Assembly: GCA_041821265.1 (NCBI GenBank) | Contig: JBGUEQ010000020.1 | Location: 8,991 to 72,990 of the forward strand | Length of the DNA stretch: 64,000 nucleotides | From: Lachnotalea sp041821265 | GTDB lineage: Bacteria; Bacillota; Clostridia; Lachnospirales; Lachnospiraceae | Reading direction: 5' to 3' | Shown: in pieces, positions 42,618 through 49,160 of the stretch | Layout of the letters: each line of letters begins with the position of its first letter | Position numbering within the stretch: position 1 is the first letter of the stretch | Notes under the pieces: model-generated | The model's database searches: none | Told to the model about the DNA's origin: nothing | Seen by the model: only the letters and a program-made list of their open reading frames with translations | Made by a program: the position numbers and the translations under genes

Positions 42618-43524
42618 GTTTGTAGTAGAAGAAAGTGATGCCGGAGAACGCATTGATAAATATTTAAGTGAGCTTTTAGAGGATCAGACTCGTTCTTATA
42701 TACAGAAACTAATAAAAGATGACGCGGTAATTGTAAATGACAAAATAGTAAAAGCAAATCATAGAATTAATGTTGGAGACTGCGTTGAGATTACAATCCC
42801 AGATGCAATCGTACTAGATATTGTGCCACAAAATATACCATTAGATATCATATATGAAGATGAAGATATTTTGCTCATTAATAAAGGTAAAAATATGGTT
42901 GTGCATCCAAGTGCAGGTCATTTCGATGGTACCTTAGTCAATGCAATTATGTATCATTGTAGTGATAACTTATCTGGAATTAATGGAGTACTTCGTCCAG
43001 GAATTGTTCATCGCATTGATATGGATACCACAGGTGTGTTGGTGGTATGTAAGAATGATGTTGCCCATTTGTCACTTACCGAGCAATTGAAAGAACATTC
43101 TATTACTAGAAAATATCGTGCAATTGTACATAATCATGTAAAGGAAGATGAAGGTATAATTGAAGGTGCAATTGGGCGTCATCCAACAGATCGAAAGAAA
43201 ATGGCCATTAATCCTAAAAATGGGAAAGAAGCCGTTACTCATTATAAAGTAATTGAGCGATTGGGTAATTTTACTTATGTTGAATGTCAACTTGAGACAG
43301 GAAGAACACATCAGATACGAGTTCATATGGCTAGTATGAACCATCCATTATTAGGTGATAATATTTATGGTCCGTCAAAAGGTCCATTTAATCTACAAGG
43401 TCAAACTCTTCATGCTATGGTTTTGGGATTCATACATCCCAGAACAGGAGAATATGTTGAATTTGAAGCTCCACTTCCTGAATATTTCCAAAAATTGCTT
43501 CACATACTAAGAAACAAACAATAG
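42604..43524 (+). CDS. rluD: RluD-family 23S rRNA pseudouridine synthase
   Basis: This 306-residue protein has an N-terminal S4 domain (about residues 10-70, 'AGERIDKYLSELLEDQTRSYIQKLIKDDAVIVN' in outline) and a catalytic domain with the motif HRIDMDTTG, in which the Asp is the nucleophile. 'ETGRTHQIRVHMASMNHPLLGDNIYG' follows. It makes pseudouridines in helix 69 or a similar site. It overlaps lspA by 14 bases. lspA-rluD is a standard Firmicute pair. A terminator follows. Confidence 0.95.
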   Translation: MIQNKFVVEESDAGERIDKYLSELLEDQTRSYIQKLIKDDAVIVNDKIVKANHRINVGDCVEITIPDAIVLDIVPQNIPLDIIYEDEDILLINKGKNMVVHPSAGHFDGTLVNAIMYHCSDNLSGINGVLRPGIVHRIDMDTTGVLVVCKNDVAHLSLTEQLKEHSITRKYRAIVHNHVKEDEGIIEGAIGRHPTDRKKMAINPKNGKEAVTHYKVIERLGNFTYVECQLETGRTHQIRVHMASMNHPLLGDNIYGPSKGPFNLQGQTLHAMVLGFIHPRTGEYVEFEAPLPEYFQKLLHILRNKQ

Positions 43525-43554
43525 AAGCACAATAAAAAATAGTTTTGTTAAATT

Positions 43555-43584
43555 GGAATGTATACATGATGCATTCCCCTTTTT
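43555..43584 (+). terminator. Intrinsic terminator after rluD
   Basis: GGAATG (43555-43560) and CATTCC (43572-43577) pair around an 11-base loop, then CCTTTTT. It closes the sepF-lspA-rluD operon. Confidence 0.7.
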
Positions 43585-43722
43585 AATGAGTAGAAAAGTT
43601 CTACGAACATCCCTACTCAATAAAAGGCACTACGTGCCAAAGATGCACACCGCGCAAAGAGGAAGTATGTTGCTACGCAACCCGCGTGGGTGCGAAAGTA
43701 TCTGCAAGCAGATACTTTGTTA
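43583..43722 (+). repeat. Family A dispersed repeat, copy 6 (most complete)
   Basis: All modules are present: AAGTTC-TAC-GAAC flanked by GAGTAG/CTACTC, then GGCAC-TAC-GTGCC, GTTGC-TAC-GCAAC and GTATCTGC-AA-GCAGATAC, ending TTTGTT. It lies between rluD and sdaAB. Confidence 0.88.
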
Positions 43723-43767
43723 TGCAAATTAGAATAATAAGTGTAATGAATAGAAAGGTATTAAATT

Positions 43768-44433
43768 ATGAATATATTTGACATTTTAGGACCTATTATG
43801 GTTGGTCCATCGAGCTCACATACAGCAGGAGCAGTTAAAATTGGACTTGTTGCAACCAAGCTTCTTGGAGTACCTCCCATCAAAGCTGAAATTTATTTTC
43901 ATGGTTCTTTTGCCGCAACAGGCGAAGGACATGGTACGGATAAAGCGATTGTTGCAGGTCTTTTGGGAATGCAACCGGATGATATATTGATTCCAAATAG
44001 TTTTGAAATTGCATCAAAACGTAACTTGGAGTTTGAAATTTTAAATAAAAATATAAAAGACGCGCACCCAAATACAACATTAATGTTACTTACTGGAGCG
44101 GATGGCAGAGAATTAGAAATACAGGCCTCTTCTTTGGGTGGTGGAAGAATCATGGTTAATAAATTAGATGGGATAGATGTTAATTTTACAGGAGATAATC
44201 CTACTCTTATCGTTCATAATATAGATCAACCGGGTCACGTAGCTGAAGTTACATCTATGTTATCACATAAATCAGTTAATGTTGCAACAATGCAGCTCTA
44301 TCGTGATAAACGTGGTGGTTATGCCGTTATGGTTATTGAAACGGATCAACAAATTCCGGCTGAATCAATAAGTTGGCTTGAACATTTAGAAGGAATTATT
44401 AAAGTGACATATTTAAATGTGGAAGGTGAATGA
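43768..44433 (+). CDS. sdaAB: L-serine ammonia-lyase, beta subunit
   Basis: This 221-residue subunit of the iron-sulfur L-serine dehydratase turns L-serine into pyruvate and ammonia. 'GPIMVGPSSSHTAGAVKIG' at the N-terminus is the family signature, and 'HGSFAATGEGHGTDKAI' follows. The C-terminal ACT domain (about residues 147-220, 'VHNIDQPGHVAEVTSMLSHKSVNVATMQLYR' in outline) probably senses an amino acid. The alpha subunit gene starts one base after its stop. This two-subunit form is typical of anaerobic Firmicutes. Confidence 0.96.
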   Translation: MNIFDILGPIMVGPSSSHTAGAVKIGLVATKLLGVPPIKAEIYFHGSFAATGEGHGTDKAIVAGLLGMQPDDILIPNSFEIASKRNLEFEILNKNIKDAHPNTTLMLLTGADGRELEIQASSLGGGRIMVNKLDGIDVNFTGDNPTLIVHNIDQPGHVAEVTSMLSHKSVNVATMQLYRDKRGGYAVMVIETDQQIPAESISWLEHLEGIIKVTYLNVEGE

Positions 44434-44434
44434 T

Positions 44435-45316
44435 ATGAGTTATAATTCTATTAAGGAAATAGTACAAGTCTGCGAAGAGCAAGATATTGCATTTTGGGAA
44501 GCAATTTTACAGGATGATATGGATTCTAGAAAAGTATCAAAAGAAAATTCAGTTGATAAAATGAAATTATTATGGGATGCAATGCTTTTGGCAGGAAATA
44601 ATTATGACAAGAAGATTCATTCTCCAAGTGGATTGGTTGGTGGAGATGGCGGATTAATGGAGGACTATTATAAAAATAGTGACAGTTTATGCGGTGATTT
44701 CATTTCTAAGGTTATTGCACAGGCACTTCAAATGGGTGAATCAAATGCTTGTATGAAGAGGATTGTAGCGGCGCCAACAGCGGGGGCTTGCGGAGTACTT
44801 CCTGCTGTTTTGTTAACGCTATTTAGAGAGAAAAATGTTGAGGAAGCTATTATTATTGAAGCACTCTACGTATCAGCAGGAATAGGGCAAATTATAGCCA
44901 CAAGAGCATATATAGCAGGTGCAGCTGGCGGATGTCAAGCGGAAATCGGTTCGGCTTCAGCTATGGCTGCGGGGGCGCTTGTTCACATAAAAGGCGGAAA
45001 CAGTGATCAAATCGAACATGCAGTTGCGATGGCACTTAAGAATATGTTAGGACTCGTTTGTGATCCTGTAGCAGGGCTTGTTGAGGTACCTTGTGTCAAG
45101 CGAAATGTAGTAGGGGCTATGAATGCTCTTTCAGCAGCAGACATGGCATTAGCTGGAATTAAGAGTAAAATACCAGTCGACCAAGTGATTGATGCCATGA
45201 AAGAAATTGGTGATAGTATGGATGTTTCGTTACGTGAAACTGGTAAGGGCGGACTCGCTGCAACTCCAGCAGCACAAGAATTAATTAGTAAATTATTGGA
45301 TAAAGCTAATAAATAG
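44435..45316 (+). CDS. sdaAA: L-serine ammonia-lyase, alpha subunit (iron-sulfur)
   Basis: This 293-residue catalytic subunit contains the [4Fe-4S] ligands; cysteines lie in 'TAGACGVLPAVLLT', 'GGCQAEIGSASAMAAGALV' and 'CDPVAGLVEVPCVKRN'. 'SGLVGGDGGLMEDYY' near residue 60 is the substrate loop. It completes the dehydratase with sdaAB. The ATG at 44435 follows GGAAGG; an in-frame start at 44417 inside sdaAB is rejected. The cluster is oxygen-labile, which fits an anaerobe. Confidence 0.96.
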   Translation: MSYNSIKEIVQVCEEQDIAFWEAILQDDMDSRKVSKENSVDKMKLLWDAMLLAGNNYDKKIHSPSGLVGGDGGLMEDYYKNSDSLCGDFISKVIAQALQMGESNACMKRIVAAPTAGACGVLPAVLLTLFREKNVEEAIIIEALYVSAGIGQIIATRAYIAGAAGGCQAEIGSASAMAAGALVHIKGGNSDQIEHAVAMALKNMLGLVCDPVAGLVEVPCVKRNVVGAMNALSAADMALAGIKSKIPVDQVIDAMKEIGDSMDVSLRETGKGGLAATPAAQELISKLLDKANK

Positions 45317-45387
45317 TTTCTTTCATTTTTTTGATAATTATAGTATAATCTATATAAGATATTTAATTTGAAAGGATGTGAGCAATA

Positions 45388-46026
45388 ATGTCAAATAACA
45401 CAATTATTACTATTGGAAGACAATATGGAAGTGCAGGCCGTGATATAGGTCAATTAGTTGCCAAAGAATTAGGGATTAAGTGTTACGATAAAGAGCTACT
45501 GAAAAAGGCAGCAAAAGAAAGTGGTTTATGTGAAGAATTGTTTGAAAATCATGATGAAAAACCCTCAAATAGTTTTTTGTATTCATTAGTAATGGATACC
45601 TATTCGTTGGGGTATAGTTCTTCTGCATTTGTTGATATGCCACTAAACCATAAAATATTTTTAGCACAGTTTGATACAATTAAGAAAATTGCAGACCAAG
45701 AGTCTTGTGTCATTGTTGGTCGCTGTGCTGACTATGCATTATCAGATAATAAAAATTGTTTAAGTGTTTTTGTACATGCAAAACTTGAACAAAGAGTTAG
45801 AAGAATTGCAGGAAAATATAACTTAACAGATGCAAAAGCAAAAGACCTAATTCATAAAACGGATAAAAGTCGTGCAAGCTATTACAACTATTACTCAAGT
45901 AAAAAATGGGGCGATACTTCCAGCTATCAATTATCATTAGATAGCAGTGAAGTTGGTATTGAAGGTGCTGCGAAAATAATAAGAGAATACTTAGTATTGA
46001 AACAACAAGATACACCACTTATTTAG
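45388..46026 (+). CDS. Cytidylate kinase-like protein
   Basis: This 212-residue P-loop protein belongs to the 'cytidylate kinase-like' (AAA_26) family. The nucleotide loop is 'TIGRQYGSAGRDIGQLVAKELGI' in outline, with GSAGRD in place of the classical GxxGxGK, and 'VGRCADYAL', 'HAKLEQRVRRIA' and 'KSRASYYNYY' follow. Such proteins are widespread in Lachnospiraceae, and their substrate is uncertain. They are distinct from the true Cmk. A possible TATAAT -10 box stands at about 45348 and AAGGATG precedes the ATG. A strong terminator follows. Confidence 0.9.
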   Translation: MSNNTIITIGRQYGSAGRDIGQLVAKELGIKCYDKELLKKAAKESGLCEELFENHDEKPSNSFLYSLVMDTYSLGYSSSAFVDMPLNHKIFLAQFDTIKKIADQESCVIVGRCADYALSDNKNCLSVFVHAKLEQRVRRIAGKYNLTDAKAKDLIHKTDKSRASYYNYYSSKKWGDTSSYQLSLDSSEVGIEGAAKIIREYLVLKQQDTPLI

Positions 46027-46037
46027 TGAAATGATAT

Positions 46038-46084
46038 AAAAAATCGGACAAAATTTTCTTAATCGAAAATTTGTTCGATTTTTT
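46038..46084 (+). terminator. Intrinsic terminator between the kinase-like gene and yneA
   Basis: AAAAATCGGACAAAATTTTC and GAAAATTTGTTCGATTTTT pair over 19-20 bp (one mismatch) around TTAATC. Both arms end in A/T tracts, so it can act in both directions. Confidence 0.9.
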
Positions 46085-46096
46085 ATATTAAAGCTA

Positions 46097-46161
46097 TTGA
46101 CAAACATCTGTTCGTATAATACAATTACTTCATAGAGAACAACTGTTCGGAAAACATGTTC
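46097..46161 (+). promoter_or_regulatory. SOS promoter with three LexA boxes before yneA
   Basis: The promoter is TTGACA (46097-46102), a 17-bp spacer and TACAAT (46120-46125). LexA-like boxes of the Firmicute type GAAC-N4-GTTC stand at 46102-46113 (AAACATCTGTTC, one mismatch, inside the spacer), 46137-46148 (GAACAACTGTTC, perfect) and 46150-46161 (GAAAACATGTTC, one mismatch). Bound LexA would cover the promoter and start site. Confidence 0.88.
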
Positions 46162-46179
46162 GAGATGGAGGAAATGATT

Positions 46180-46515
46180 ATGAATAGATCAGCAAGACAA
46201 ATTAGTAAACAACAATATTATATTGTAGTGATGACACTATGTTTAACTATTGCAGTGATTGTAACATGTGGTAGCTTTATTTCCATTGCTAAGAATAACA
46301 CACAAGATTCAGTTACATATAAATATTATACTAGCATTCAGATCCACAGCGGAGATACTTTGTGGGATTTATCAAAAGATTATATTAGCACTGAATATAA
46401 TTCGATTTACGACTATATTAATGAAGTTAAGAGGTTAAATTCATTACAAAGTGATAACATCAAAGAAGGACAATATTTAACCGTACCCTATTATTCCTGT
46501 AAGGCACTCGATTGA
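46180..46515 (+). CDS. yneA: YneA-like SOS cell-division inhibitor with LysM domain
   Basis: This 111-residue protein has an N-terminal membrane helix (about 13-38) and an extracytoplasmic LysM domain (about 47-105) with 'IQIHSGDTLWDLSKDY' and 'IKEGQYLTVPYY'. The same architecture is found in YneA of Bacillus, which blocks septation during DNA damage. The ATG at 46180 is eight bases from GGAGG (46167-46171); earlier in-frame ATGs overlap the ribosome site or a LexA box. Three LexA-like boxes in front make SOS control nearly certain. lexA itself, which often neighbours yneA, is not in the window. Confidence 0.9.
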   Translation: MNRSARQISKQQYYIVVMTLCLTIAVIVTCGSFISIAKNNTQDSVTYKYYTSIQIHSGDTLWDLSKDYISTEYNSIYDYINEVKRLNSLQSDNIKEGQYLTVPYYSCKALD

Positions 46516-46872
46516 AATGGTTATTAAATGAAATAACAAATAATAAAATGACGTTAGGTAGCATAGCGTTGGTAACCATTAAAGTGTGATTTTTCGCTAC
46601 TATTTAGACAAGTACCTATTAGTAATGAAGAATCAACCTAGAATTAACTGTTCAATGAGTACACTCTATTTGATAATTGTAAGCAAATATATTTTGTGGT
46701 AATATATAATCTGATTGAAGTATATTTTTGAACTAATTACTGACCTTAGTGGGTTCTGAATAGTTACGAGAAATAACAATATAACTTCAATTGAAACAAC
46801 AATGGGTAGCATACGATTTGAAAAATAATTGGTAAGTATCTGTTGTGATTATATATTGAGAGGTAGAATAGA
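46516..46872. other. Intergenic stretch before thymidine kinase
   Basis: No gene is seen in these 357 AT-rich bases. TTCTGAATAGTTAC at 46754-46767 matches the right end of the family C element, without the rest. Two related stretches, GGTAGCATAGCG near 46558 and GGTAGCATACG near 46805, may be a degenerate direct repeat. The tdk leader follows with GAGAGG before the start. Confidence 0.4.
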
Positions 46873-47436
46873 ATGGCCAAGCTATATTTTAGGTATGGAG
46901 CAATGGGAAGCTCAAAAAGTGCTAATGCATTAATGGTAGAGTATAATTATAGAGAACGTGGCAAAAGGGCATTACTTGTGAAGCCACAGTTAGATACAAG
47001 AGACAATGAACCATGTGTTACATCAAGGATTGGATTAAGAAGTGAATGTATCTATTTGGAACAACTAGTTCTATTAGAAGACAAGGATTTAGTACAATAC
47101 GATTGCATTATTGTAGATGAATCTCAATTTGCGATTAAATCACAGATTGAATTTTTGGTACACTTGGTAGATGATTTAAATATTCCTGTTATTTGTTATG
47201 GGTTACGAACCGATTTTAAACGTGAATTTTTTGAAGGAAGTATGTGGTTAATGGCATGGGCTGATGTGATTGAAGAAATCAAAACGGTATGTTGGTGCGG
47301 AAAAGCTGCAACTTGCAATGCAAGATTTGATGAAAATGGAAATTTAATTAGAAATGGTGAACAAATTGTAATGGGTGCAAATGATAGGTATATTGCGGTC
47401 TGCAGGAAACATCATCGGAGTGGAAAGCTGGAATAA
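46873..47436 (+). CDS. tdk: Thymidine kinase
   Basis: This 187-residue type II thymidine kinase phosphorylates thymidine to dTMP in salvage. The P-loop is GAMGSSKS (residues 9-16), the Mg site 'CIIVDESQF', and the zinc-binding cysteines 'CWCGKAATCNARF' with a C-terminal 'CRKHH'. 'VICYGLRTDFKREFFEGS' forms the lasso. The protein is about the usual length (190). GAGAGG lies before the ATG. It is monocistronic and followed by a MITE copy. Confidence 0.97.
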   Translation: MAKLYFRYGAMGSSKSANALMVEYNYRERGKRALLVKPQLDTRDNEPCVTSRIGLRSECIYLEQLVLLEDKDLVQYDCIIVDESQFAIKSQIEFLVHLVDDLNIPVICYGLRTDFKREFFEGSMWLMAWADVIEEIKTVCWCGKAATCNARFDENGNLIRNGEQIVMGANDRYIAVCRKHHRSGKLE

Positions 47437-47477
47437 TTGATACGATTCGACTATTGTATCATAAGTATGATGTTAAA

Positions 47478-47578
47478 GTTACTGTTCACACAGTAGCTTA
47501 ACACTAGCTGTTAAGCTACGTAAGAAAATGATTTAACAACTAATTTTTGCTTCGCGTAGCGAATTTGCATGCAGTAAC
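47478..47578 (+). mobile_element. MITE-like element, family B, copy 2 (internally deleted)
   Basis: This 101-bp copy starts GTTACTGTTCACAC and ends CAGTAAC, flanked by exact 8-bp ATGTTAAA direct repeats (47470-47477 and 47579-47586). The right part of the second hairpin and most of the right inverted end are missing compared with the 133-bp copies at 16853 and 48884. The intact target duplication shows that the deletion is internal. Confidence 0.88.
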
Positions 47579-47592
47579 ATGTTAAATAAATT

Positions 47593-47695
47593 TATATTGT
47601 AAAAGGCGACGAATCATTATATTGTAAAAACGCGACGAATCATTATATTGTAAAAAGGCGACGAATAATTATATTGTAAAAAGGCGACGAATCAT
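47593..47695 (+). repeat. Four tandem 26-bp repeats directly upstream of the riboswitch promoter
   Basis: The unit is TATATTGTAAAAAGGCGACG followed by AATCAT. Copies are at 47593-47617 (one A shorter), 47618-47643, 47644-47669 and 47670-47695, with only one or two differences between them. The last copy ends at the first base of the -35 box. There are no spacers, so this is not CRISPR. Confidence 0.92.
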
Positions 47696-47723
47696 TGACT
47701 TATGTTGCGTTCTAGAATATAAT
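47695..47723 (+). promoter_or_regulatory. Promoter of the glycine riboswitch transcript
   Basis: TTGACT (47695-47700), a 17-bp spacer and TATAAT (47718-47723) give a near-consensus sigma-A promoter. Transcription should begin near 47730, shortly before the aptamer. Confidence 0.85.
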
Positions 47724-47744
47724 GAGTTATAAATTTATTCGGAT

Positions 47745-47902
47745 GAAGGATTCGGGAGATACTGTGAAGAGCAGAGCCGAAGGGGAAGACGCGACAAACT
47801 CTCAGGCAAAAGGACCGTATTTGGACGAAACTCTGGAAAGCATAGCACCGACGAAGCAATCATACATTTATGAGAATCTTTCAGGTTAATATACAGAGGC
47901 GT
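47745..47902 (+). ncRNA. Tandem glycine riboswitch
   Basis: The first aptamer contains GGGAGA, GAGCAGAGCCGAAGGGG, ACTCTCAGGCAAAAGGAC. The second contains CTCTGGAAAG, ACCGACGAAGC, ATCTTTCAGGTTAA and closes with ACAGAGG, which pairs with CTCTGG. These are the conserved core parts of the two-aptamer glycine riboswitch. It lies in front of a TRIC-family protein, a known type of target. In most such switches glycine turns the gene on by preventing a terminator; the hairpin that follows fits that. Confidence 0.95.
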
Positions 47903-47947
47903 ATTGTATTAAGATTACAATAAGCTTCTTTTTTTGCGCTTTTTTAT
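47901..47947 (+). terminator. Expression-platform terminator of the glycine riboswitch
   Basis: TATTGTA (47902-47908) and TACAATA (47916-47922) form a 7-bp stem, followed by AGCTTC, seven T, GCGC and six more T. It starts within a few bases of the second aptamer, so its folding can compete with closure of that aptamer. Confidence 0.75.
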
Positions 47948-47959
47948 AAAATAAGAAGT

Positions 47960-48083
47960 CTATTGCTATGTAATTCACTTATGAACGAGAGAGTCTATCT
48001 GTAGACTATTCTATTCAAGATTGAGTGATTGCATTTTGTGTGCGTTGCATAGCGGTAATTATGATGGAATGAATCGTTATAAA
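47960..48083 (+). repeat. Old, diverged copy of the family A/C dispersed repeat
   Basis: AGTCTATTGCTATGTAATTC, GAGTCTATCTGTAGAC and then GCATTTTGTGTGCGTTGC and GAATCGTTAT follow the same order as the end of family A and the right end of family C, with many substitutions. It lies in the leader of the TRIC-family gene, after the riboswitch terminator. Confidence 0.6.
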
Positions 48084-48108
48084 AAATTTTATTTAAGGAG
48101 CAAAGAAA

Positions 48109-48735
48109 ATGGATGGAATAACAGTGTTAGAGTACATTGGAATTATTGCTTTTGCAATATCAGGCGTAAATATTGCAATTGAAGAGCAATTCGATTTATT
48201 AGGTATTTATATTTTAGGGATTATCACTGCCATGGGAGGAGGAATTATTAGAGATATTGTAACGCAAGAAGGTATACCAGTATTCTTCCATAGCTATAAT
48301 GCGATTCTTGTCATTTTTATTACTTGTACGATTACTATAATACTGAAAGGTAAATGGAAGGGAACGAAAATATTGATATTAATTGATGCTATAGGCTTAG
48401 CAGCATTTGTAGTATCTTCGGGCATGAAAGCGATTGACAATCATTATAATTTAATATTATTTTTATTTGTCACATCAATTACCGGTGTTGGAGGAGGATT
48501 ATTAAGGGATATCATAACCAATCGAAAACCAGTGGTATTTCAGTCAGACATATATTGTATCGCAGGAATTATTGGCGCTTTAGTACTTAGAATTACATTT
48601 TCGATTATTGGTATGTTTAATGCGGGATATCTTGCGTTAGGAGTCGTGATTACTGTAAGAATGGTTTGTTATAAAAATAATATTCATCTTCCTAAAATAA
48701 GTTGTCTTTGTACGAATGTGGATGAACCAAGTTAA
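48109..48735 (+). CDS. TRIC/UPF0126-family membrane protein, probable glycine transporter
   Basis: This 208-residue membrane protein has about seven helices and two copies of the UPF0126/YadS-YicG repeat: 'GIIAFAISGVNIAI', 'GIITAMGGGIIRDIV' and then 'GLAAFVVSSGMKAI', 'SITGVGGGLLRDIITNRKPVVFQSDIYCIAG' in outline. The G-G-G-x-x-R-D motif occurs twice. The family has trimeric cation-channel folds, and members under glycine riboswitches have been linked to glycine transport. The tandem glycine riboswitch upstream supports the same role here. A GGAG site precedes the ATG. Confidence 0.93.
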   Translation: MDGITVLEYIGIIAFAISGVNIAIEEQFDLLGIYILGIITAMGGGIIRDIVTQEGIPVFFHSYNAILVIFITCTITIILKGKWKGTKILILIDAIGLAAFVVSSGMKAIDNHYNLILFLFVTSITGVGGGLLRDIITNRKPVVFQSDIYCIAGIIGALVLRITFSIIGMFNAGYLALGVVITVRMVCYKNNIHLPKISCLCTNVDEPS

Positions 48736-48883
48736 TTAGTTACAGCTTATATTTGTATCAGAAGTTACTATTAACCTTTACGACCGTGAGATATCTTTAA
48801 AAAATTTTTTATAGAAAATCTGAAATTTTAAGTACAAAATGATATAAATAGCATTTATATACATAAATAATAATGATTCGAAA

Positions 48884-49016
48884 GTTACTGTTCACACAGT
48901 AGCTTAACACTAGCTGTTAAGCTACGTAAGAAAATGATTCAACAAATGATTTCTGCTTCGCGTAGCGAATTTGCATGCAGAAATCATATGTTACTGTGAA
49001 CGGAGTGAACAGTAAC
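48884..49016 (+). mobile_element. MITE-like element, family B, copy 3, with exact 8-bp target duplication
   Basis: This 133-bp copy has ends GTTACTGTTCAC and GTGAACAGTAAC and the same two hairpins as copy 1, differing at only a few bases. It is flanked on both sides by ATTCGAAA (48876-48883 and 49017-49024). It is the best-preserved copy. The rest of the gap 48736-49160 is AT-rich and empty except for the relic at 49094. Confidence 0.92.
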
Positions 49017-49093
49017 ATTCGAAATGTTTTTAATTAAATAAATTAAGAAATTATGTTGTATTCTATAAGTAAAATCTTTATAATAAAAAAGGT

Positions 49094-49135
49094 GTAACTA
49101 TTCAGTACCTTCATAGGTACTAAAAGATACTTTGT
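49094..49135 (+). repeat. Family C left end joined to a family A tail
   Basis: GTAACTATTCAGTACC (left end of the 36333 element) makes a small hairpin GTACC-TTCATA-GGTAC and is followed by AGATACTTTGTTT, the tail of family A. It lies in the leader of the diguanylate cyclase gene. Confidence 0.7.
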
Positions 49136-49160
49136 TTTTAAATGACATGAGAGGCTACTT

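Noticed and set aside
46115..46120. TATAAT as the -10 box of the yneA promoter
   Set aside because: It is only 12 bp from TTGACA. TACAAT at 46120-46125 gives the correct 17-bp spacing.
47593..47695. Possible CRISPR array
   Set aside because: The 26-bp units follow each other directly with no spacers, and no cas genes are in the window.
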